A stretch of 19,059 nucleotides of DNA from Marinosulfonomonas sp. (GTDB lineage: Bacteria > Pseudomonadota > Alphaproteobacteria > Rhodobacterales > Rhodobacteraceae). A program made the position numbers and the translations under genes. The stretch covers positions 1-19,059 of the forward strand of contig JALSJL010000202.1 of assembly GCA_026989405.1 (NCBI GenBank). Reading direction: 5' to 3'. This document shows positions 7,814 through 15,289 of this stretch, piece after piece (positions within the stretch are counted from its first letter, which is position 1; the number at the start of each line of letters is the position of its first letter). The notes beneath the pieces are model-generated. The model was not told the origin of the DNA and did no database searches. It saw only the letters and a list, made by a program, of their open reading frames with translations.

Positions 7814-7865
7814 TGTCATGCCTCGCGCATTGATATCTGTTTCAGTACTCTAGTTAACGTAGGTC
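7814..7865. promoter_or_regulatory. Divergent tal/priA control region
   Basis: These 52 bases must hold the start signals of both the transaldolase operon (-) and priA (+). They contain the small palindromes AGTACT and GTTAAC close together and a weak GTAGG ahead of the priA ATG. I see no convincing -35/-10 pair for either direction. Confidence 0.4.
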
Positions 7866-10097
7866 ATGGGCAGCGAAAAGGCCAAACGGGCGGATGGCGG
7901 CGTGAGCGAGACAACATTCTTCGATGAAGGCGATCTGGTTGCGGTGCTGACAGCGCAGCCGCTTGACCGCCTTCTCGACTACAAGGCCCCCGAAGGCGGC
8001 TGTCTGACGGGCGCCTTTGTCGAAGTGCCATTGGGTCCGCGCAAGGTGATTGGCGTGGTTTGGGGCCCGGGCAAGGGGGACTTCGACATCAAGAAGGTGC
8101 GGCCGGTCATTCGGGTTCTGGACGCCGCTCCGATGCGGCCGGGCATGCGCGAGTTTCTGACCCGCGTTGCCGACTATACCCTGACGCCAATGTCGGCGAT
8201 GGTGCGCCTTGCCACACGTTCGCCCGGGCTGGGCGACCCGCCGTCGATGCGCAAGATATATCGGCTCGGACAGGGAGAGCCGGATCGGTGGACGCCGGCT
8301 CGGCGCAAGGTTCTGGGCGTCTTGCAGGAGTTTGGCGGGTTGTCCTTCACCTTGCGCGAACTGGCCGAGATGGCAGGGGTGTCGGGTTCGGTCATCAAGG
8401 GCCTGGTGTCACAGGGTGTGGTCGCCGAAGAACAAAGCCCGCGCGATGTGCCATACCCGATGCTCGATCCGAAACGCGCCGGTGTGGAACTGGCGCCCGA
8501 TCAGTTGGCGGCGGCCGACAAGCTGCGAGAAAAAGTGAAGTCGGGCTCATACGGCACGACCCTGCTCAAGGGTGTCACCGGTTCGGGCAAGACCGAGGTC
8601 TATCTTGAGGCCGTGGCCGAGTGTCTGCATCAGGGGCGGCAAGCCCTGGTCCTGTTGCCCGAAATTGCCCTGACGGCAGAATTCCTGAACCGGGTCGAAG
8701 AGCGCTTTGGCGCCCGCCCGGCCGAATGGCATTCCGGCGTCACGATGACCGAGCGGCGGCGCTGCTGGCGCATGGTGGGCGAGGGCGGCGCACAGCTTGT
8801 TGTTGGCGCGCGCTCGGCGCTGTATCTGCCATTTCGGGAACTGGGCCTGATCGTCGTCGACGAAGAACACGACACGTCATACAAGCAGGAAGACGGCGTG
8901 GTCTATTCAGCGCGCGACATGGCCGTCTTGCGCGCGTCCATCGAAAGCGCGCAGGTCGTGTTGGCGTCGGCCACGCCCTCGCTTGAAAGCTGGGCCAATG
9001 CGCAAGCCGGGAAATACGACAGGCTCGAGCTGACATCGCGCTTCGGGCAGGCCAGGTTGCCGCAACTTGCCGCGATCGACATGCGGGCCGAGACACTGGC
9101 GTCCAACCGCTGGATTTCGCCGACCCTTCAAAAGGAGGTGGCCGCGCGTGTCGGTCGTGGCGAGCAATCGCTGTTGTTCATCAACCGGCGTGGTTACGCA
9201 CCCGTGACCATCTGCCGGGCCTGCGGCAACCAGATCGGGTGCGATCATTGCGATGCGCGCATGGTCGAGCACCGGTTCCTGAAGCGGTTGGTCTGCCATC
9301 AATGCGGCGAAACCAGACCGATGCCCGAAAAGTGCCCCTCATGCGAGGCCGAAGGCCGCCTGGCCCCGGTCGGGCCGGGGGTGGAACGGCTGGCGGAAGA
9401 GGTTGGCACGCTTTTCCCCGATGCCCGCATTGCAGTCTTGTCGTCTGATCTTTTCGGCTCTGCAAGGGCGTTGAAAGAGCAGATCGTCAGCATTGCCGAG
9501 GGTGCTGCCGATATCATCATCGGCACGCAACTGGTGGCCAAGGGGCACAACTTTCCCTTGCTTACGCTGGTTGGCGTGATCGATGCCGATCTTGGGCTGC
9601 AGGGTTCTGACCTGCGCGCCGCCGAGCGCACGTTTCAACTGATGCGGCAGGTGTCGGGGCGTGCCGGACGCGCTGAAAAACGGGGTGTGGCGCTATTGCA
9701 GACCTTTCAGCCCGAGCACCCGGTGATCCGGGCAATTCTGGCCGGCGACGAGGAAGGCTTCTGGCGGGCTGAAGCCGCCGAACGAAAAGCCGCCGGTGTT
9801 CCGCCTTACGGCAGGTTGGCAGGGATTATCCTGTCTTCGCCCAATGTTCAGGAGGTCTTTGATTTCGGGTCTGAAATGGCGCGTCGTGATGCGCCTTTAC
9901 GGGCCATTGGCGCGCGGCTCTACGGCCCGGCCCCGGCCCCGATTGCGCGCATCCGCGGACGCCATCGCGTGCGTTTGCTGGTCAAGGCGGACAAAAACGC
10001 GCCGATCCAGAAGGCACTGTCGGCCTGGGTGTCCCAGTTCAGAATTCCGGGCAATCTCCGACTTCAGATTGATATCGATCCGCAAAGTTTCTATTGA
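7866..10097 (+). CDS. priA: Primosomal protein N' (replication restart helicase PriA)
   Basis: A superfamily 2 3'-to-5' DNA helicase of 743 aa that recognises stalled or repaired forks and reloads the replisome; it works downstream of recombination and so complements the RuvABC genes in this window. The N-terminal 3'-DNA-binding domain includes LDYKAPEGG and VPLGPRKVIGVV. Walker A is GVTGSGKT (236-243), with DEEH at 332-335 and ATPSLE at 370-374. Eight zinc-ligand cysteines are visible at 450, 453, 459, 462, 477, 480, 490 and 493, followed by GTQLVAKGHNF and QVSGRAGR in the second helicase lobe. Nothing is missing. The start is ATG 7866, preceded only by a weak GTAGG; GTG 7902 is the alternative. 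Confidence 0.97.
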   Translation: MGSEKAKRADGGVSETTFFDEGDLVAVLTAQPLDRLLDYKAPEGGCLTGAFVEVPLGPRKVIGVVWGPGKGDFDIKKVRPVIRVLDAAPMRPGMREFLTRVADYTLTPMSAMVRLATRSPGLGDPPSMRKIYRLGQGEPDRWTPARRKVLGVLQEFGGLSFTLRELAEMAGVSGSVIKGLVSQGVVAEEQSPRDVPYPMLDPKRAGVELAPDQLAAADKLREKVKSGSYGTTLLKGVTGSGKTEVYLEAVAECLHQGRQALVLLPEIALTAEFLNRVEERFGARPAEWHSGVTMTERRRCWRMVGEGGAQLVVGARSALYLPFRELGLIVVDEEHDTSYKQEDGVVYSARDMAVLRASIESAQVVLASATPSLESWANAQAGKYDRLELTSRFGQARLPQLAAIDMRAETLASNRWISPTLQKEVAARVGRGEQSLLFINRRGYAPVTICRACGNQIGCDHCDARMVEHRFLKRLVCHQCGETRPMPEKCPSCEAEGRLAPVGPGVERLAEEVGTLFPDARIAVLSSDLFGSARALKEQIVSIAEGAADIIIGTQLVAKGHNFPLLTLVGVIDADLGLQGSDLRAAERTFQLMRQVSGRAGRAEKRGVALLQTFQPEHPVIRAILAGDEEGFWRAEAAERKAAGVPPYGRLAGIILSSPNVQEVFDFGSEMARRDAPLRAIGARLYGPAPAPIARIRGRHRVRLLVKADKNAPIQKALSAWVSQFRIPGNLRLQIDIDPQSFY

Positions 10098-10286
10098 CCG
10101 GCGCCGTTGCGATGAGCGCCCTGGAAATCACGAAAAACCGCGGCCACCAAGGGGTGAAGCGCCAATCTGATTCTGGGCAGATGCGGCATGCGGTGTTTTC
10201 CCGGGGGCGTCCCCCCAGGCAGGCCAACGGGTCGGCTTTCGCACTTTTTTCTCGCAACGCCCGCCGGAAGGCCCTATGCGGAAACC
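10098..10286. other. Intergenic spacer priA to MFS gene, with a short GC hairpin
   Basis: This 189-base spacer shows no recognisable gene. It contains GGGGG-CGT-CCCCC at 10203-10215, a 5-bp GC stem with a 3-base loop and no T-tract after it on either strand. It also has three copies of ATGCGG, two adjacent and one near 10276. A role in ending priA transcription or in starting the MFS gene is possible but unproven. Confidence 0.35.
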
Positions 10287-11516
10287 ATGACTGAATCCCA
10301 AGTCAAAAACGCGCATGAGCTGCCCGTCTGGCGCCGCCCCGTTGCACTGCTGTTGCTGGCGGCGTTTGCCATGCCGGTTGCGTTCAGCACCTGGAGCGCT
10401 CTGCTGAACAATTTCGTGATCGAGCGGGCAAGCTTTACCGGCTCCGACATCGGCTGGCTGCACACGGTGCGCGAAATCCCCGGTCTGCTCGCGGTGGGTG
10501 TGCTGGGCCTGCTGCTGTTCATCAGGGAGCAGGTTCTCGGGCTGGTCGCATTGGCGGTCTTGGGCGCCGCCACCGCAGTAACCGCCTGGTTCCCGAGCTT
10601 TGGCGGCCTGTTGACCCTGACGCTTCTGTCGTCTTTCGGGTTCCACTATTTCGAGACCGTCAATCAGTCGCTTCAGCTTCAGTGGATCGACAAGAAACGC
10701 GCGCCACAGATCCTGGGATGGATCGTATCGGCCGGATCGGCCGCGGCGCTGTTGTCATACGGGTTGCTGGTGGTTGGTTGGAAGACCTTCGATCTGTCCT
10801 ACAATTTCGTCTATCTGACGGCTGGCGGATTTACCTTCCTTGTTGCCGTTTTCTGCCTGTTTGCCTATCCGGTTTTTCGGGCAGAGCACACGCAGCATAC
10901 GCATATGGTGCTGCGAAAACGCTATTGGCTCTACTACGCGCTGCAATTCATGTCCGGCGCGCGGCGGCAGATTTTCGTGGTTTTCGCGGCGTTCATGATG
11001 GTCGAACGGTTTGGCCTTGAAGTGCATCAGTTGACGGCGCTTTTCATGATCAATTTCGTGGCCAACATGATCTTTGCGCCGATGATGGGCAAGGCAGTTG
11101 CCCTTTGGGGCGAGCGTCGCGCGCTGGCCTTTGAATATATCGGGCTGATCGCCGTGTTTCTGGCCTATGGCGGCATCTATTACCTTGGCTGGGGGGTGGT
11201 GATCGCGGCCGGGCTGTATGTCATTGACCACATGTTTTTCGCACTGGCCTTTGCGCTGAAGACCTACTTTCAGAAAATCGCGGACCCGGCGGATATCGCG
11301 CCCACGGCGGCCGTTGCCTTCACGATCAACCATATAGCGGCTGTCGTCCTGCCCGCGCTCTTGGGGTATCTGTGGCTTGCGGCGCCCGGTGCCGTCTTCG
11401 GGTTGGCCGCGGCCATGGCGGCGGTTTCGCTTGGCCTTTCCCTGATGATCCCGCGCCACCCCGAGCCGGGGAATGAAACCATCTGGTCGGCGCGGCTGCG
11501 GGCGCCCGTAATCTAG
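10287..11516 (+). CDS. Major facilitator superfamily (MFS) transporter
   Basis: An inner-membrane protein of 409 aa with about 11-12 hydrophobic helices in two bundles. These are separated by a charged, His-containing central loop at about residues 198-213 (H201, H204, H206). The first helix (about 18-36), the helices at 66-79 and 83-101, and the last helices at 349-367 and 369-388 are easily seen. The overall plan fits an MFS permease. I recognise no substrate-specific motif and cannot name the cargo. The start is ATG 10287 (MTESQVKNAHEL); the open frame extends upstream to 10188 but that stretch is not membrane-protein-like. It lies on the same strand as priA and msrA, without tight coupling to either. 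Confidence 0.85.
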   Translation: MTESQVKNAHELPVWRRPVALLLLAAFAMPVAFSTWSALLNNFVIERASFTGSDIGWLHTVREIPGLLAVGVLGLLLFIREQVLGLVALAVLGAATAVTAWFPSFGGLLTLTLLSSFGFHYFETVNQSLQLQWIDKKRAPQILGWIVSAGSAAALLSYGLLVVGWKTFDLSYNFVYLTAGGFTFLVAVFCLFAYPVFRAEHTQHTHMVLRKRYWLYYALQFMSGARRQIFVVFAAFMMVERFGLEVHQLTALFMINFVANMIFAPMMGKAVALWGERRALAFEYIGLIAVFLAYGGIYYLGWGVVIAAGLYVIDHMFFALAFALKTYFQKIADPADIAPTAAVAFTINHIAAVVLPALLGYLWLAAPGAVFGLAAAMAAVSLGLSLMIPRHPEPGNETIWSARLRAPVI

Positions 11517-11543
11517 CTTTCGCTCGCCTCGCGCGATAGTCTT

Positions 11544-11559
11544 TTGGCGGGCCCGCCAA
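11544..11559. promoter_or_regulatory. Perfect 16-bp palindrome upstream of msrA
   Basis: TTGGCGGGCCCGCCAA reads the same on both strands. It lies 27 bases after the MFS stop and ends 14 bases before the msrA start, immediately upstream of its GGAG ribosome-binding site. It could be an operator for a dimeric regulator or a hairpin (6-bp stem, GGCC loop) in the leader. It lacks the T-tract of an intrinsic terminator. Confidence 0.4.
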
Positions 11560-11573
11560 CAACGGAGAAGTCG

Positions 11574-12230
11574 ATGTTCGCATCACGCAAGACCGAAATG
11601 GTGACCCCGGCCAACGCGCTTGCCGGGCGGGTGCAGCCAATTCCGACCGCCGCAACGCACCATGTGTTCGGCCGTCCGCTGTCCGGCGATGTGCCCCAGG
11701 GGTTTGCGCAGGCCATGTTCGGCATGGGGTGTTTCTGGGGGGCCGAGCGGATGTTCTGGCAGATCTCCGGCGTATGGATGACCCGCGTTGGCTACGCCGG
11801 CGGCTACACGCCCAACCCGACCTACCAGGAGGTGTGTTCGGGACAGACCGGCCACAATGAGGTTGTGCACGTCATTTACAATCCGGCAGGCGTTTCCTTC
11901 CAGGATTTGCTTCGCGCCTTCTGGGAAGGCCATGACCCGACCCAGGGCATGCGGCAGGGCAATGACCGGGGGACGCAGTATCGCTCGGGCATCTATGTGC
12001 ATGACGATGAGCAAGAGCGCCTGGCGTCAAGAACGCGTGAGGCGTATGCCGACAAGCTGGCGCGGGCCGGACTGGGAAGCATCACCACCGAAATTGTCCG
12101 GGCGCCGGAGTTTTACCATGCCGAGGCCGATCACCAGCAATACCTGGCGAAGGTTCCCGGCGGGTATTGCGGACTTGGCGGCACAGGTGTCAGTTGCCCA
12201 TTGCCAACCGGCGTGGGTGCAAGGCCCTGA
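11574..12230 (+). CDS. msrA: Peptide methionine sulfoxide reductase A
   Basis: A cytosolic repair enzyme of 218 aa that reduces the S-epimer of methionine sulfoxide in proteins, using thioredoxin. The nucleophile is C53 in GMGCFWGAE, followed by YAGGYTPNPTY, GHNEVV and EGHDPTQ, all typical of MsrA. The C-terminal cysteines C199 (GGYCGLGG) and C208 (VSCPLP) correspond to the resolving and recycling cysteines of the three-cysteine E. coli enzyme (C51/C198/C206). The ATG at 11574 is chosen because GGAG lies 6 bases before it; a TTG at 11544 would add 10 unlikely residues. The gene sits between the MFS transporter and prmA. Confidence 0.96.
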   Translation: MFASRKTEMVTPANALAGRVQPIPTAATHHVFGRPLSGDVPQGFAQAMFGMGCFWGAERMFWQISGVWMTRVGYAGGYTPNPTYQEVCSGQTGHNEVVHVIYNPAGVSFQDLLRAFWEGHDPTQGMRQGNDRGTQYRSGIYVHDDEQERLASRTREAYADKLARAGLGSITTEIVRAPEFYHAEADHQQYLAKVPGGYCGLGGTGVSCPLPTGVGARP

Positions 12231-12287
12231 GGTTGTCGATTGCCGAATTTCCCGGCGCCCTGCCCAAACCACATAGCGGAGAGCGAA

Positions 12288-13160
12288 ATGCCCACATTCA
12301 CGGCCAGGTCCACCGTCGCAAGCCAGGGCGATGCAGAACGCTTGAGCGACGCCCTTGAACGGCTCGTGCCTGAACCGATCGGGATCGGGTTGAACAAGCT
12401 GGAAGATGAACCGGATGGATGGGAGGTCGAGGCCTATTTCGACCGCCGCCCCGACGCGGTCCGCCTGGACCTGTTGGCGGCCTCGGCCGGTTCGCCCCCC
12501 TTCGCGATCTCGCAATTGCCCGAGACCGATTGGGTGGCCAAGGTCGAGCGCGACCTGAAGCCGGTGACAGCAGGCAGGTTTTTTGTCCATGGCGGCCACG
12601 ATGCGCAAAAGGTGCCCGACGACGCACTTGGCCTGCTGGTCGAGGCCTCGCTGGCATTTGGAACCGGCCACCACGGAACAACGATGGGCTGCCTGCGCGC
12701 TCTCGACAGGCTGGTCGACTCCGGTCAGGTGTTCAACAACATTGCCGATGTTGGATGCGGAACCGCCGTGCTGGCGATGGCCGCGAGGCTGGTCAGCGAC
12801 GGTGCGATCATTGCCAGCGATATCGACCCGGTGGCGGTTGAGGTTGCCAGGGACAACATTCAGGCCAACGGATTGGGCGACACAATTGAATGCGTGGTCG
12901 CGGCCGGTTTCGGCCATCCGGCCCTGCGCGATGGCGCGCCATTTGACCTGATATTTGCGAACATCCTGAAGGGGCCGCTGATAGACCTTGCGCCCGACAT
13001 GGCCGCCGCGTCATCGGCCGGAGGCGTCGTGATTCTATCGGGCATTCTGAACGAACAGGCGGACGACGTGCTGCACACCTATTCACAGTCAGGATACAAT
13101 CTTGTGGAAAAAGAAGAGATTGGTGACTGGACGACGCTCACATTGCGCAAATCGGGCTGA
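12288..13160 (+). CDS. prmA: Ribosomal protein L11 methyltransferase
   Basis: An S-adenosylmethionine-dependent enzyme of 290 aa that trimethylates ribosomal protein L11. The N-terminal L11-binding domain (about 1-75) is followed by a class I methyltransferase domain. This contains the PrmA signature SLAFGTGHHGTT (121-132), SAM motif I DVGCGTA (154-160), the acidic strand end SDID (177-180) and the FANIL motif (223-227). The third glycine of the usual GCGTG loop is Ala here, a mild change. The ATG at 12288 has GGAG 6 bases before it, so the longer frame from 12240 is rejected. It follows msrA by 57 bases. A weak terminator-like element lies shortly after the stop. Confidence 0.95.
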   Translation: MPTFTARSTVASQGDAERLSDALERLVPEPIGIGLNKLEDEPDGWEVEAYFDRRPDAVRLDLLAASAGSPPFAISQLPETDWVAKVERDLKPVTAGRFFVHGGHDAQKVPDDALGLLVEASLAFGTGHHGTTMGCLRALDRLVDSGQVFNNIADVGCGTAVLAMAARLVSDGAIIASDIDPVAVEVARDNIQANGLGDTIECVVAAGFGHPALRDGAPFDLIFANILKGPLIDLAPDMAAASSAGGVVILSGILNEQADDVLHTYSQSGYNLVEKEEIGDWTTLTLRKSG

Positions 13161-13172
13161 TTGTGGGACGCA

Positions 13173-13193
13173 AAGGCGGATTGCCTTATTTTT
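13173..13193 (+). terminator. Weak intrinsic terminator after prmA
   Basis: AAGGC (13173-13177), a 5-base loop GGATT and GCCTT (13183-13187) form a short stem, followed by A and TTTTT (13189-13193). The position just after the prmA stop and the T-run fit Rho-independent termination, but the 5-bp stem is short. Confidence 0.35.
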
Positions 13194-13247
13194 GCCCCAA
13201 TTCAGCCAATAGCTTGGCTCAGTTCTTGTATGGTATCCGAGGTAATG

Positions 13248-13586
13248 ATGACAGACGAAAAGCAAATACAGTTCAGGCAGAGGCTCCAGCAGATCGGGCG
13301 AAAGCACCGCAAGCTGGAACATGGCTTTGTCACGACGGTATTGCCCGATGGGTTGATTGTGGCAAAGCCACATCGCAAGCAACCGCACCATGTTGTTCGC
13401 AGTGTTTTTCTGTGTCTGACCGTGATGTTGGCTTTCAAGATTTTCCTGTATCTCGAAATCGGTCACCAGGCCTACGTGGCGCGCGTCGCTCAACTGCAGA
13501 GCGGAAGCGTGCTCGACAAGGTTGGCGCCTATGTCATGTATCCTGATCCGCTGACCATCAATCTGGCACGCATCATTCGCCGCTGA
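13248..13586 (+). CDS. Small one-TM protein of unknown function
   Basis: A protein of 112 aa that I cannot assign to a named family. Residues 1-28 are basic and hydrophilic (RQRLQQIGRKHRKLEHG). A short segment with VLPDGLIVAKP follows, then one hydrophobic helix at about 63-80 (VFLCLTVMLAFKIFLYL) and a C-terminal part of about 30 residues ending VMYPDPLTINLARIIRR. The topology suggests a single-span inner-membrane protein, probably with the basic end in the cytoplasm. The second of two adjacent ATGs (13248) is chosen because GAGG lies 5 bases before it; ATG 13245 leaves only 2 bases. Coding reality is supported by consistent codon use and the ribosome-binding site. It follows prmA and is convergent with the DUF1127 gene. 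Confidence 0.75.
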   Translation: MTDEKQIQFRQRLQQIGRKHRKLEHGFVTTVLPDGLIVAKPHRKQPHHVVRSVFLCLTVMLAFKIFLYLEIGHQAYVARVAQLQSGSVLDKVGAYVMYPDPLTINLARIIRR

Positions 13587-13624
13587 CATCTGTCCGGCGT
13601 CAAGGCCCGGGTAATGACATGAAG

Positions 13625-13652
13625 ACGGCCGCCGGCCAGAACCGGCGGCCGT
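13625..13652. terminator. Perfect 11-bp hairpin between convergent genes
   Basis: ACGGCCGCCGG (13625-13635), a 6-base loop and CCGGCGGCCGT (13642-13652) form a perfect, very GC-rich stem. It lies 38 bases after the stop of the small membrane protein (+) and 23 bases beyond the stop of the DUF1127 gene (-), where a shared bidirectional terminator is expected. Neither side has a real T-tract, so it may act as a 3'-end RNA stabiliser rather than a classical terminator. Confidence 0.55.
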
Positions 13653-13675
13653 TGCCGCGCATGCTGACCCGTGAA

Positions 13676-13879
13676 TCAGAAGCGGAGCACCTCGACATCG
13701 CCGCGGCACAGCCCGATATCTTCCAGTTCGCGATCGCTCAATTTACGCAAGGAAGCCCGCGTGAGCCGGGTATCGTTCCAGGCCCTGAAGGATGCGATCA
13801 GTGTCCAGATGGCCGTGGCCGGTCGGGCGAACAGTCCGGCCCCGAAGCCGTGCTGGCGATGTGTATCGATAACAGCCAT
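13676..13879 (-). CDS. DUF1127 domain mini-protein
   Basis: A 67-aa protein. Its C-terminal half carries the DUF1127 (YjiS-like) domain, seen as FRAWNDTRLTRASLRKLSDRE then LEDIGLCRGDVE. Small DUF1127 proteins are common in alphaproteobacteria, and some are linked to RNA metabolism and stress adaptation; for this copy that role is inference. The N terminus is a short variable arm. The ATG at 13879 is chosen because AAGGGA lies 8 bases upstream; in-frame starts at 13906 and 13942 exist. The upstream region has TTGTCA at 13968-13963 (5 of 6 of the -35 consensus) without a good -10. It is convergent with the small membrane protein gene and divergent from ruvC. Confidence 0.88.
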   Translation of the reverse strand: MAVIDTHRQHGFGAGLFARPATAIWTLIASFRAWNDTRLTRASLRKLSDRELEDIGLCRGDVEVLRF

Positions 13880-13990
13880 GATGGGTGTCCCTTGCAAGAT
13901 TGTCATGAGGCCCGCCGCGTAATTGCTTCGGTCTGCCGGCAACTAGAGCGCAGCGAACTGTCTGACAAGCTGCTTTTTTTGCTTGCCACA

Positions 13991-14033
13991 CATGCAGAAA
14001 TTGCATGCCGGTTGCGTGTTGCGAAAACATGCA
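13991..14033. promoter_or_regulatory. Cluster of three CATGCA/TGCATG repeats in the DUF1127-ruvC divergent region
   Basis: CATGCA occurs at 13991-13996, inverted as TGCATG at 14002-14007 and again as CATGCA at 14028-14033. The first two are 11 bp apart, about one helical turn. The last two extend to a 7-bp inverted repeat, TTGCATG with CATGCAA. The cluster lies between the divergent DUF1127 and ruvC genes. It looks like a regulator-binding array or a leader hairpin, with no known factor I can name. Confidence 0.35.
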
Positions 14034-14068
14034 AGCGGGAAGCCCGCCGGCAAGAATTTCTGGCGGAT

Positions 14069-14083
14069 GTTCGCCTTTCGTGC
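14069..14083 (+). promoter_or_regulatory. LexA (SOS) box-like site ahead of ruvC
   Basis: GTTC-N7-GTGC differs by one base from the alphaproteobacterial LexA operator GTTC-N7-GTTC. It ends 36 bases before the ruvC ATG, a usual place for an SOS operator, and the genes downstream are a classic DNA-damage set. One mismatch in eight fixed positions can occur by chance, so this is a candidate only. Confidence 0.4.
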
Positions 14084-14119
14084 TAGTCCGGCCAAAAGCA
14101 ACGAGAGCAGGGCGACGAA

Positions 14120-14626
14120 ATGCGGATATTGGGTATCGACCCCGGGCTTCGAAATCTTGGCTGGGGCGTGATCGAGGTGCAAGGTCCGCGCATGACGCAT
14201 GTCGGCAACGGCGTCTGCCGTTCTGTCGGTGACGACCTGTCTGGACGCCTGCTGAGCCTGTTTGACCAGTTAAGCGAGGTCGTCAGCAGTTTTCGGCCCG
14301 AACTGGCCGCTGTCGAGCAGACTTTCGTCAACAAGGACGGGGCGGGCACGCTGAAGCTGGGACAGGCGCGCGGGATCGCCTTGCTGGTGCCGGCGCGCGC
14401 TGGCCTCAGCGTGGGCGAGTATGCCCCAAACACGGTCAAGAAAGCTGTCGTCGGCGTCGGTCACGCTGACAAACGGCAGGTGCTGCACATGGTCCAGCTT
14501 CAGCTTCCCGGAGCAGCAATTTCCGGCCCGGATGCCGCCGACGCCCTTGCGATTGCGATATGTCACGCGCATCATTCCCAACATGCCGGGCGCCTTGATG
14601 CCGCTTTGCGAAAGGCCAGCGCATGA
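14120..14626 (+). CDS. ruvC: Crossover junction endodeoxyribonuclease RuvC
   Basis: A dimeric Holliday-junction resolvase of 168 aa with an RNase H-like fold that nicks junctions bound by RuvAB. The four catalytic acids are in place: D7 in GIDPG, E66 in AVEQTF, and D138 and D141 in GPDAADALA. The family motif NTVKKAVVGVGHADK is intact. AGGG lies 7 bases before the ATG. The last codons overlap the ruvA start (ATGA), so the two are translationally coupled. A LexA-like site lies upstream. Length and motifs are normal. Confidence 0.97.
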   Translation: MRILGIDPGLRNLGWGVIEVQGPRMTHVGNGVCRSVGDDLSGRLLSLFDQLSEVVSSFRPELAAVEQTFVNKDGAGTLKLGQARGIALLVPARAGLSVGEYAPNTVKKAVVGVGHADKRQVLHMVQLQLPGAAISGPDAADALAIAICHAHHSQHAGRLDAALRKASA

Positions 14627-15285
14627 TCGGCAAGATTTCCGGGCGGATCGACTACCGCGGATCAGACCACCTGTTGATAGATGTGCGCGGGGTCGGATAT
14701 GTCGTCCATGTTTCGCAACGCACCCTGGCCGGCATGCCGGGGCCGGGCGAAGTGGCGGCGCTTTATACCGATTTGCTGGTGCGTGAAGACCTGTTGCAGC
14801 TTTTCGGTTTTTCCACACTGGTGGAAAAGGAATGGTTCAAGCTTCTCAAGAGTGTGCAGGGCGTCGGAGCCAAGGCCTCGATGGCCATTCTCAGTGCGCT
14901 TGGGGCCGATGGCGTCAGCCGGGCGATTGCCCTTGGCGACTGGAATGCCGTCAAGGCGGCACAAGGAGTGGGCCCGAAAATTGCACAGCGCGTGGTGAAT
15001 GAATTGAAGGACAAGGCGCCCGCCGTGATGGCCATGGGGGCGCAAAGCCTCGCGATGGCTGACAATGCCCCGGTGGATGAACTGTTGGAGCCTGTGCGTG
15101 CTCCGAAACCGCAACCCCCGGTGCATGCCGGGGCACAGGCTGATGCGCTGTCAGCCTTGCAAAACCTTGGCTACAGTCCGGGTGATGCGGCCGCGGCCGT
15201 GGCCGAGGCCGCCGGCCAGATGCCTGACGCCGATGCTGCCGGGTTGATCCGGGCGGCCTTGAAACTGTTGGCCCCGAAAGGGTAG
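14623..15285 (+). CDS. ruvA: Holliday junction branch migration protein RuvA
   Basis: A protein of 220 aa that forms tetramers on four-way junctions and loads the RuvB motor. Domain I is an OB fold (about 1-63, starting MIGKISGRIDYRG). Domain II has two helix-hairpin-helix motifs, seen as SVQGVGAKASMAIL and AAQGVGPKIAQRVVNEL. A flexible Ala/Pro linker (about 138-170) leads to domain III, with ADALSALQNLGYSPGDAA, which binds RuvB. It overlaps ruvC by four bases (ATGA) and is followed by ruvB after 4 bases, giving a tight ruvC-ruvA-ruvB operon. Confidence 0.97.
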   Translation: MIGKISGRIDYRGSDHLLIDVRGVGYVVHVSQRTLAGMPGPGEVAALYTDLLVREDLLQLFGFSTLVEKEWFKLLKSVQGVGAKASMAILSALGADGVSRAIALGDWNAVKAAQGVGPKIAQRVVNELKDKAPAVMAMGAQSLAMADNAPVDELLEPVRAPKPQPPVHAGAQADALSALQNLGYSPGDAAAAVAEAAGQMPDADAAGLIRAALKLLAPKG

Positions 15286-15289
15286 CGCG

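Noticed and set aside
10094..10294. Plus-strand frame in the priA-MFS spacer
   Set aside because: The translation is basic and low in hydrophobic order, has no good ribosome-binding site and is not recognisable. The minus-strand frames there look equally random.
12027..12917. 296-codon minus-strand frame over msrA and prmA
   Set aside because: It is antisense to two well-identified genes; the His/Gln/Arg-rich translation is typical of a shadow frame.
13950..13980. GCAGC / GCTGC stem followed by seven T's on the plus strand, terminator-like
   Set aside because: The stem is only 5 bp with a 14-base loop, and no plus-strand gene ends before it. It lies upstream of ruvC and would only stop antisense read-through. 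I give it little weight.
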